A stretch of 6,129 bases of DNA. It comes from an uncultured Oscillospiraceae bacterium. Its GTDB lineage: Bacteria > Bacillota > Clostridia > Oscillospirales > Ruminococcaceae. The stretch is from contig CAJTSZ010000118.1 in assembly GCA_910578755.1 (NCBI GenBank), forward strand, positions 1-6,129, given 5' to 3'. This document shows, in pieces, positions 1 to 4,423 of the stretch; positions within the stretch are counted from its first letter, which is position 1, and each line of letters starts with the position of its first letter. The translations under genes and the position numbers were made by a program. The notes beneath the pieces are model-generated. The model ran no database searches, was not told the origin of the DNA, and was given only the letters and a program-made list of their open reading frames with translations.

Positions 1-58
1 GCCAAAGGCAAACTTGTAGCCGTTGGAACAACGGCAGCGCCCCATAAAAATAAATCCT

Positions 59-78
59 GGAAGCATCCCCATGCTTCC
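59..78. repeat. Perfect 8-bp inverted repeat (GGAAGCAT/ATGCTTCC)
   Basis: GGAAGCAT and ATGCTTCC are exact reverse complements separated by CCCC. The element ends 8 bases before the AGGA of the dehydrogenase ribosome binding site. No T-tract follows on the plus strand. On the minus strand it is followed by an only moderately T-rich stretch. It could be a 5' leader hairpin or the weak terminator of an upstream gene; the sequence does not decide between them. Confidence 0.55.
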
Positions 79-86
79 AAAAGAAA

Positions 87-97
87 AGGAAAGCGTT
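87..97 (+). promoter_or_regulatory. Ribosome binding site that fixes the dehydrogenase start
   Basis: AGGA at 87-90, within an A-rich stretch, lies 7 bases before ATG 98. The upstream in-frame TTG at 23 has no comparable site, so this decides the start. Confidence 0.7.
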
Positions 98-1690
98 ATG
101 GCAATTTTAGTTTCAAATATAAAAACCGGCCTGGGCGCCACCCAGGAGGAAATTTTTGCTAAGGCAGTAAAAACCGCGAAAATAACGCCAGAACAGGTGA
201 AAAAAATTTACCTGGTAAAAACCTCTGTGGATGCCCGCAAGCAGAACAATATCCATTTTGTCAGCTCTGTGGCTGTGGAGGTGGCAGGCCAGGAAGAGGC
301 TGTAGTAAAAAAGGCGGGCAGCAGGGATGTTTCCCTGCAAAAAAGCCAGCCTCTTGTTTGGCCTAAAGGGGAGCAGCCCCTTACTGCGCCGCCGGTTATT
401 GCGGGTTTTGGCCCGGCAGGTATGTTTGCCGCCCTTATTTTAGCCCGGGCGGGCTATTGCCCGGTTGTGCTGGAACGGGGGGCGGATGTGGACCAGCGGG
501 TGCAAAAGGTGGAAGATTTTTGGAACCACTGCCGGCTGGATACGCAAACCAACGTCCAGTTTGGGGAAGGAGGCGCCGGCACCTTTTCCGACGGTAAGCT
601 CACCACCCGCATCAGCGACCCCCGCTGTGGTTATATTTTGGAGGAGCTCATTGCCCACGGAGCCCCAGAAGAAATCCGTTACAAGCAAAAGCCCCACGTG
701 GGTACCGATAACTTGCGCCATATTGTAAAGTCTATCCGCCAGGAAATTATTTCCCTGGGGGGGCAGGTCCATTTCAATACCCGGCTGGAAAACCTGTGCC
801 TTCAAAACGGCAGGGTGCAGGGGGTAATCACCAGCCGCGGCCCGGTTCCAGCCCAGGCAGTGGTGGCGGCTGTTGGCCACAGCGCCCGGGACACCTTCCA
901 AATGCTGGAGCAAAACAAGGTGTTTTTGGAGCCAAAGCCCTTTTCTGTGGGCGTCCGGGTGGAACACCCCCAGCAGCTGATTGACCAGGGCCTTTACGGC
1001 AGTCTTGCCGGCAGTCCAGTTTTGCCAAAGGGGGAATACCAGCTTTCCCACCGGGAGGGGCACAGGGGGGTATACACCTTTTGTATGTGCCCCGGCGGCG
1101 CAGTGGTGCCCTCGGCCAGCGAGGAGGAAACTGTGGTTACCAACGGCATGAGCCAGTATGCCCGGGACGGGGTAAATGCCAACGCCGCCGTTGTGGTCAG
1201 CGTTTCCAGCAGCGACTTTGGAACAGCTCCCCTGGACGGCATGGCATTTCAGCGCAGGCTGGAGCAGAGGGCCTTTGCGCTGGGAGGCAGAAGCTATGCC
1301 GCGCCGGCACAAACGGTTTGCAGTTTTTTGGGCGGCAGTATTAGCCTGGAACAGTGTACTACAAAGCCCACCTTTGCCAATGGGGTTGTGGAACAAAACC
1401 TTGGGGATTTGTTCCCGCCCCAGGTAACACAAATGCTGCAAACAGGCTTTGCCGTGTTCGACCGTAAAATAAAAGGCTTCGCCGGCCCCCAGGCGGTGAT
1501 TACCGGGGTGGAAACAAGAACCTCCTCCCCGGTGCGCATTACCCGGGGGGAAAATATGCAGGCCCTGGGGATTGAGGGCCTGTACCCCTGCGGGGAAGGG
1601 GCGGGCTATGCCGGCGGCATTGTCAGCGCCGCCGTAGACGGGGTGCGGGTTGCCCAGCAAATTATGGCCCAGTACCAGCCCATAAAATAA
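98..1690 (+). CDS. FAD-dependent dehydrogenase, COG2509-like (uncharacterised family)
   Basis: A 530-residue predicted cytoplasmic flavoprotein, a usual length for this family. An N-terminal domain of about 90 residues carries the family pattern around residues 39-60 (VKTSVDAR, then HFVSSV). The dinucleotide-binding fold starts at about residue 99, with the FAD-binding GFGPAG loop at 103-108 and a ribose-binding glutamate in VLERG (E126). The hallmark stretch NVQFGEGGAGTFSDGKLTTR is at 152-171. VGHSARDT (259-266), YTFCMCPGG (326-334) and the C-terminal flavin-binding LYPCGEGAGYAGG (495-507) follow. I chose ATG 98 over an in-frame TTG at 23 because AGGA lies 7 bases upstream and the family N-terminus begins there. 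Family members are annotated as NAD(FAD)-utilising dehydrogenases, but substrate and pathway are unknown. No convincing terminator follows the stop. It is convergent with the leftward BlaI operon and shows no functional link to it. Confidence 0.93.
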   Translation: MAILVSNIKTGLGATQEEIFAKAVKTAKITPEQVKKIYLVKTSVDARKQNNIHFVSSVAVEVAGQEEAVVKKAGSRDVSLQKSQPLVWPKGEQPLTAPPVIAGFGPAGMFAALILARAGYCPVVLERGADVDQRVQKVEDFWNHCRLDTQTNVQFGEGGAGTFSDGKLTTRISDPRCGYILEELIAHGAPEEIRYKQKPHVGTDNLRHIVKSIRQEIISLGGQVHFNTRLENLCLQNGRVQGVITSRGPVPAQAVVAAVGHSARDTFQMLEQNKVFLEPKPFSVGVRVEHPQQLIDQGLYGSLAGSPVLPKGEYQLSHREGHRGVYTFCMCPGGAVVPSASEEETVVTNGMSQYARDGVNANAAVVVSVSSSDFGTAPLDGMAFQRRLEQRAFALGGRSYAAPAQTVCSFLGGSISLEQCTTKPTFANGVVEQNLGDLFPPQVTQMLQTGFAVFDRKIKGFAGPQAVITGVETRTSSPVRITRGENMQALGIEGLYPCGEGAGYAGGIVSAAVDGVRVAQQIMAQYQPIK

Positions 1691-1795
1691 GGAAAGAAGG
1701 CAGATCCCCCCAAGGATAACAGTAAAAATACCCTTCAAACCAATGAAACTCAAGTTCGGCAGCCGCAAATCTGTTAAACGGCCTGGAAACCTCCT

Positions 1796-1819
1796 TTAAC
1801 GAGTCATCACTTTCGTTAA
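1796..1819. repeat. 7-bp inverted repeat TTAACGA/TCGTTAA
   Basis: TTAACGA (1796-1802) and TCGTTAA (1813-1819) are perfect reverse complements with a 10-base loop. The stem is AT-rich and no T-tract follows on either strand, so it is a poor terminator for the dehydrogenase. It overlaps the stop codon of the possible small ORF at 1816-1983. Its function is unknown. Confidence 0.35.
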
Positions 1820-1983
1820 CCGTGACCAACGCAAAAGCTGGGGGGGCCTTCCGGCGGCTCCAGCTCGCACATATCCAAAATCAGCAAGGCAGCACATACC
1901 GCATTTGCATTTGTAATTTGTCCAGCTGCAATGTGGCGTGCAAGGGTTTTTATTTTGCCGCTGCATAGGGGAAGCCAGCCCAT
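1816..1983 (-). CDS. Possible small protein, 55 aa, unknown (or gene remnant)
   Basis: This minus-strand frame runs from ATG 1983 to TAA 1816 and encodes 55 residues. I do not recognise it. The middle (about residues 10-40) reads like an amphipathic or hydrophobic helix with an alanine/leucine-rich run (AVCAALLILDMCELEPPEGP). The tail has two prolines pairs and a cysteine. It lies just downstream of the probable M56 terminator on the same strand, so it would need its own promoter, and I see no good ribosome binding site before the ATG. The frame is also open upstream of the ATG through the terminator hairpin, which suggests chance openness or a decayed fragment. Its protein-like composition is the only positive evidence. 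It is weak and could equally be non-coding. Confidence 0.2.
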   Translation of the reverse strand: MGWLPLCSGKIKTLARHIAAGQITNANAVCAALLILDMCELEPPEGPPSFCVGHG

Positions 1984-2017
1984 AGGCACTGTTGCTTGCG
2001 CCGCAGAATATGGGATA

Positions 2018-2044
2018 GGGGGCCTGGAAATATTCCAAGCCCCC
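2018..2044 (-). terminator. Probable terminator of the blaI-like/M56 operon
   Basis: A 12-bp stem (2018-2029 with 2033-2044) with a 3-base loop lies 7 bases past the M56 stop codon. Read on the minus strand every position pairs, including one U-G wobble. Read on the plus strand the same position is a C-A mismatch, which favours function in leftward transcripts. The stem is capped by five G-C pairs. The following minus-strand bases (TATCCCATATT) are only moderately T-rich, so termination may be inefficient. Confidence 0.7.
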
Positions 2045-2051
2045 TGCTTTG

Positions 2052-3662
2052 TTATGGTAATTCCACAAACTGAACCGTCACATTGGGGTCGTCTGGGGCC
2101 TCGTAGGGTGGGATTTTGCCACTCTCAATGTCGGCAATAATCTGCCGCCACTCCTCCGGGGTGTACTGGGGCGCTTGTGCCACATCCCAGTCATCCAGCG
2201 GCACGCCATCCTTCTCTGAGGTGAACACATACCCGTCAGACACCGCAACCTTGGCTGCGGCCTGGACTTTACCTGTATCAGCCTCAACAGGTTTACCTGT
2301 CCCACTTTCAATGTCAGCCGGGTTGTAGCTCATCATCAAGTTCTCATCCCCGTCAACGGATTTCGAGTACATCATGCCCTCTTTGATCTTCTGCAAAATG
2401 CCCTCATACATAGCGATGGTCTCGTCGATGATTTCCTGTGTCCACACAAACTCGCCCCGGCCGCCGGTGGAGCCCGTTTCCCCAAGCATGGACTGGAGGT
2501 TTACCTTCTCCTGCTCCAGCCATGCGGCGTATTCCTCATAAGTCCACCACTCTATGTTGGGAGTGGGAAAACGCCGTTCAAACTCCTCATCCGTCATGGC
2601 CTCAAAGGTTTTTCCGCCGTCAAAGCTATAGTAGGTCTTTCCGTCCTTCGGATCAATATAGGACATCAGAGTACCCTCATCGATAATGGGTTCTGAATTC
2701 AACTGCCGATCCTGTTGCTCTTTGGATAAGGGGCTTGCGGACGCCGCAAACGCGGTTGTCGCCCCAACTACCAGGGCAACGGCGAGGGCCAGCGCCAAAA
2801 CAGACGCTTTTTTATACTTCATAATGGCTTCAATCCTTTCTTCAATTGCAAGTTTGCTGAAATGGTTGTAGGGGGAGAAGCACCAGCTCCGGGTTTCCTC
2901 CATGTTAATTAAGGTCAGGGCGTAGGACGCCTTTTCCCTGCCGCCCAGGGCGTCCATCACCCGTTCATCGCAGGACAGCTCCAAGTCCCGGTTGGCCAGG
3001 ACATACATCACCCAGGCCAGGGGGTTGAACCAATGGACGCACAGCACGGCGGCAAATACCAGCTTCGCCACGCTGTCAAAGCGCCGGATATGAATATACT
3101 CATGGGTAAGAATATAGGTCAGGGCAGTTTCATCACCCCGTTCCATGTGTTCCGGGAGCAGGATCACCGGGCGCAAAACGCCATAGGTCAGTGGCGAGGG
3201 CACCAGGGCCGACTGCCGCACCTCCAGCGGCCTAAGCAGCCGTTGCTCCGCCAGCCATTGCCGGATAGCGGGTGTATTGTCCAGGCAAGAACAGCGGAAC
3301 CGCTTTTTGGCCCGCGCGTAGGACACAGTAAAATATGCCGTGAACAGTGCCACTCCAGCCAGCCAGACCACAGGCAAAGCTGTGCCGAAGGCTGCTCCAG
3401 CCGGAACCGGCGTGCCAGCAGGTATTCTCGCAGCCAGTGTTCCTTGGGCAACTATCCCATCCGCCGCTACCGGCAAGTGCCTTACAGGGGGCAATATGCT
3501 GAACGGCAGGGGGATGGTAAAGGGCAGAAGCAGCCGCAAAGCCGCCATTTCCCACAAGGCCAGGAACGCCCCTTTGGGCAAACGGTGGAGGGCCAGCGCC
3601 CGAACCACTACGATGAACAGGATGAATACCCCGCCAAACAGGGTCATTTGCACAAAGCTCAT
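2052..3662 (-). CDS. BlaR1-like M56 family membrane metallopeptidase with a non-PBP C-terminal domain
   Basis: A 536-residue membrane protein. Likely membrane segments are at about 4-22, 33-56, 94-115, 201-222 and 286-307. The zinc motif HEYIH is at 187-191, with the downstream ELSCDE (228-233) supplying the expected third-ligand glutamate; this spacing fits M56 peptidases of the BlaR1/MecR1 type. In that family the enzyme relays an outside signal to its partner repressor. After the last membrane segment, about 230 residues are predicted outside the cell. They lack the SxxK/SxN/KTG motifs of a penicillin-binding sensor. They contain one Asp-box-like SFDGGKTF (346-353), an aromatic EWWTYEEY (371-378) and two copies of ADIESG (449-454, 510-515). 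ATG 3662 was chosen because AGGAGG lies 7 bases upstream and the start overlaps the repressor stop as ATGA. A frame extending upstream to 3848 lies inside the repressor gene and is not used. It is cotranscribed with the repressor. Confidence 0.94.
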   Translation of the reverse strand: MSFVQMTLFGGVFILFIVVVRALALHRLPKGAFLALWEMAALRLLLPFTIPLPFSILPPVRHLPVAADGIVAQGTLAARIPAGTPVPAGAAFGTALPVVWLAGVALFTAYFTVSYARAKKRFRCSCLDNTPAIRQWLAEQRLLRPLEVRQSALVPSPLTYGVLRPVILLPEHMERGDETALTYILTHEYIHIRRFDSVAKLVFAAVLCVHWFNPLAWVMYVLANRDLELSCDERVMDALGGREKASYALTLINMEETRSWCFSPYNHFSKLAIEERIEAIMKYKKASVLALALAVALVVGATTAFAASASPLSKEQQDRQLNSEPIIDEGTLMSYIDPKDGKTYYSFDGGKTFEAMTDEEFERRFPTPNIEWWTYEEYAAWLEQEKVNLQSMLGETGSTGGRGEFVWTQEIIDETIAMYEGILQKIKEGMMYSKSVDGDENLMMSYNPADIESGTGKPVEADTGKVQAAAKVAVSDGYVFTSEKDGVPLDDWDVAQAPQYTPEEWRQIIADIESGKIPPYEAPDDPNVTVQFVELP

Positions 3663-4036
3663 TTGCTCTCCTCCTGCGCTTGCAACTCCGAGACCATATG
3701 CCGCAGGTTGTCGATTTGGGCTTTTGATAGTTTTTGGTGGCCCAGCAGGGACGCGAACAGCAGGTCGGGGGAACTGTCGAACAGCTTGTGAAGCAGTTCC
3801 TCCGTTTCTGCCGCCTGTACCACATCCCTTGCAATCAAGGCATGGCACAGAAAATGGGGCTCCCTGCGCTCAATAGCGCCCTTGGCAATACACTTCTTGA
3901 TGACGGTGTAGGTGGTGTTCATATTCCAGCCGATGGTCTCTTTAAGTATGTCTGAAATTTGTTTTGCTGGCATATCCCCTTCTTTCCATAGCACATCCAT
4001 AACTTTCAACTCCGAGTCAAAAAGTTTAACAGTCAT
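3659..4036 (-). CDS. BlaI/MecI/CopY family transcriptional repressor
   Basis: A 125-residue winged-helix repressor, a normal family length. The N-terminal DNA-binding domain spans about residues 4-70, with LFDSELKVMDVLWK at 5-18 and the recognition-helix region NMNTTYTVIKKCIAKGAIERR at 38-58. The C-terminal part (about 78-120) is the dimerisation helix region, with LLFASLLG near 92-99. In known BlaI/MecI the inactivating cleavage falls near this helix, so this is the natural candidate site here (inference). ATG 4036 has GAAAGGA 10 bases upstream. A GTG at 4045 in the same frame sits only 1 base from that motif, so it is less likely. The stop overlaps the M56 start by 4 bases, implying translational coupling. 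Three dyads upstream are its probable operators, so it should repress its own operon. It does not look like a CopY because no C-terminal CxC motifs are present. Confidence 0.95.
   Translation of the reverse strand: MTVKLFDSELKVMDVLWKEGDMPAKQISDILKETIGWNMNTTYTVIKKCIAKGAIERREPHFLCHALIARDVVQAAETEELLHKLFDSSPDLLFASLLGHQKLSKAQIDNLRHMVSELQAQEESK
3663..3675 (-). promoter_or_regulatory. Ribosome binding site of the M56 gene
   Basis: AGGAGG (3675-3670 on the minus strand) lies 7 bases before ATG 3662, inside the last codons of the repressor gene. With the ATGA overlap it indicates tightly coupled translation of the repressor and its protease. Confidence 0.85.
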
Positions 4037-4053
4037 TTCAATCACATCCTTTC

Positions 4054-4071
4054 AAACTATTGCAATAGTTT
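4054..4071. promoter_or_regulatory. Probable BlaI operator 1 (18-bp perfect palindrome)
   Basis: AAACTATTGCAATAGTTT is a perfect palindrome lying between the predicted start site of the operon and its ribosome binding site. Its core ACTATTGCAATAGT (4056-4069) resembles the two sites to the right. Dyads of this general kind around the promoter are how BlaI/MecI dimers bind in known systems. It is the best-conserved of the three. Confidence 0.8.
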
Positions 4072-4080
4072 ACATTACAT

Positions 4081-4109
4081 ACACTATCACAGTCGTTTGG
4101 ATTTGTCAA
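4081..4109 (-). promoter_or_regulatory. Promoter of the blaI-like/M56 operon
   Basis: On the minus strand a perfect -35 TTGACA (4109-4104) is followed by a 17-base spacer and the -10 TAGTGT (4086-4081). The -10 is weak, but an extended TG lies just upstream of it (TGA before TAGTGT). The start site would fall near 4074, about 40 bases before the repressor ATG. Operator-like dyads flank the -35, overlap the -10 and lie just past the start site. Confidence 0.75.
4083..4096. promoter_or_regulatory. Probable BlaI operator 2 (degenerate dyad)
   Basis: On the minus strand this reads ACGACTGTGATAGT. It overlaps the first four bases of the -10 and the end of the spacer. Ten of the 14 positions are identical in all three sites. 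It starts 27 bases from operator 1 and 28 from operator 3. Its half-sites are the least symmetrical, so binding may be weaker or cooperative. Confidence 0.5.
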
Positions 4110-4131
4110 CACTATTCCAGTAGTTTATAAA
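4103..4131 (+). promoter_or_regulatory. Possible divergent rightward promoter
   Basis: On the plus strand TTGTCA (4103-4108) and TATAAA (4126-4131) are separated by 17 bases, each one mismatch from consensus. The -35 lies on the opposite strand of the leftward TTGACA, and operator 3 fills the spacer. A transcript would begin near 4138 and run through the hairpins toward recJ. The match is good, but AT-rich DNA can produce such pairs by chance. Confidence 0.45.
4111..4124. promoter_or_regulatory. Probable BlaI operator 3
   Basis: ACTATTCCAGTAGT is a near-perfect dyad with one mismatched pair. It sits immediately upstream of the leftward -35 and inside the spacer of the possible rightward promoter. 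Repressor bound here could affect both directions. Confidence 0.7.
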
Positions 4132-4164
4132 AAGAAACACAAATGGGGTATGGACCAACTTGCT

Positions 4165-4198
4165 ATGTTACATCAAAGGATTTCCTTTGATGTAACAT
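4165..4198. repeat. 34-bp perfect inverted repeat (16-bp arms, 2-base centre)
   Basis: The arm ATGTTACATCAAAGGA (4165-4180) is repeated exactly as its reverse complement at 4183-4198 with only TT between. The RNA from either strand would form a very stable hairpin. No T-tract follows on either side, so it is not a standard terminator. It could be a transcript-stability or processing element, a protein-binding palindrome, or a remnant of a small mobile repeat. Confidence 0.85.
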
Positions 4199-4207
4199 TT
4201 CAGTTAT

Positions 4208-4222
4208 GGGGCAAAAAGCCCC
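4208..4222. repeat. GGGGC-A5-GCCCC mini-hairpin
   Basis: GGGGC (4208-4212) and GCCCC (4218-4222) flank five A bases. The plus-strand sequence after it is A-rich, and the minus-strand sequence after it is not T-rich, so it does not look like an intrinsic terminator in either direction. It lies 9 bases from the 34-bp inverted repeat and may form one tandem-hairpin unit with it. Confidence 0.55.
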
Positions 4223-4278
4223 AAAAAAGAAGCAGTCCTTGTTTTTTTCCCATATTTTCGCAAAATACAGGGAAAACA

Positions 4279-4307
4279 TTGAATTTTTACCCCAAAAATG
4301 ATAAAAT
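4279..4307 (+). promoter_or_regulatory. Predicted recJ promoter
   Basis: TTGAAT (4279-4284), a 17-base spacer and TAAAAT (4302-4307) with an extended TGA just before the -10 make a good sigma-A-type promoter. Transcription would start near 4314, giving a leader of roughly 110 bases. An 8-bp dyad TTTTACCC (4285-4292) / GGGTAAAA (4322-4329) flanks the -10. Confidence 0.7.
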
Positions 4308-4409
4308 AGTTAAGTTAAAATGGGTAAAATCTTGTTTTTTAAAAATATAAAACCTTCTGCCGCAAGTGGTCAGGGCAGGCGGTAAACCGTTGTTTGCAGC
4401 GAAATGAGT

Positions 4410-4423
4410 GGGGGAGTAAAACA
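4410..4423 (+). promoter_or_regulatory. Ribosome binding site that decides the recJ GTG start
   Basis: GGGGGAG at 4410-4416 lies 7 bases before GTG 4424. The nearby ATG at 4438 is in another frame, so this site supports the GTG start. Confidence 0.75.

Larger units (their letters stand above)
1..97. other. Left-edge segment upstream of the FAD dehydrogenase
   Basis: No gene can be assigned here. Plus frame 1 is open from the window edge to a stop at 160-162, but its reading is lysine/arginine-rich, resembles nothing I recognise, and would overlap the next gene by 65 bases. Frames 2 and 3 close at 17-19 and 45-47, so the end of an upstream gene could lie in either. On the minus strand an ATG at 43-45 has an AGGA 9 bases upstream and could begin a divergent gene, of which only 15 codons would be visible. 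The segment also holds the hairpin at 59-78 and the ribosome binding site of the next gene. Confidence 0.4.
1691..2051. other. Convergent intergenic region, 361 bases
   Basis: This is the space between the dehydrogenase stop and the stop of the leftward M56 gene. I find no recognisable gene. It contains a short imperfect-loop dyad at 1796-1819, a 55-codon minus-strand ORF at 1816-1983 that I list with low confidence, and the probable operon terminator at 2018-2044. The ten bases GGCCTGGAAA occur both at 1780-1789 and at 2021-2030, inside the terminator stem. No tRNA, insertion-sequence end or long repeat is visible. Confidence 0.6.
4037..4423. other. Divergent AT-rich control region
   Basis: There is no credible gene between the repressor start and recJ. 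The region is clearly more AT-rich than the flanking genes. From left to right it holds the repressor ribosome binding site, three operator-like dyads with the leftward promoter, a possible rightward promoter, a 34-bp inverted repeat, a GGGGC/GCCCC mini-hairpin, the recJ promoter and a recJ leader of about 110 bases. A 66-codon plus frame at 4150-4350 lacks a good ribosome binding site and reads through the hairpins, so I treat it as non-coding. Confidence 0.7.

Noticed and set aside
1..45. Start of a divergent minus-strand gene (MGRCRCSNGYKFAFG)
   Set aside because: An AGGA 9 bases before the ATG makes it possible, but only 15 codons are visible and they match no family I can name.
440..1768. 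A 442-codon open frame on the minus strand opposite the dehydrogenase
   Set aside because: It is antisense to a gene with clear family motifs along its whole length. Its reading is low-complexity and matches nothing I recognise, and it has no well-placed ribosome binding site. Such openness is expected from the codon bias of the plus-strand gene.
1743..1799. A short basic peptide frame after the dehydrogenase (18 codons from ATG 1743)
   Set aside because: It has no ribosome binding site and is too short to judge; nothing beyond chance supports it.
3033..3791. A 252-codon plus-strand frame opposite the M56 and repressor genes
   Set aside because: It crosses two well-supported genes in antisense, and its glutamine/arginine-rich reading is typical of a shadow frame.
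3663..3848. A 62-residue upstream extension of the M56 protein
   Set aside because: It would lie entirely within the repressor gene. The strong AGGAGG and the ATGA overlap support ATG 3662, and the membrane protein begins naturally at that methionine.
4150..4350. A 66-codon plus-strand frame in the control region
   Set aside because: Its codons run through the 34-bp palindrome and the predicted recJ promoter, there is no good ribosome binding site, and the reading resembles no protein.
4314..4423. A riboswitch or T-box in the recJ leader
   Set aside because: There are only short potential pairings (CGGT/ACCG around 4379-4388, CTGCC/GGCAG nearby). I see no T-box signature, no recognisable aptamer core and no terminator/antiterminator pair.
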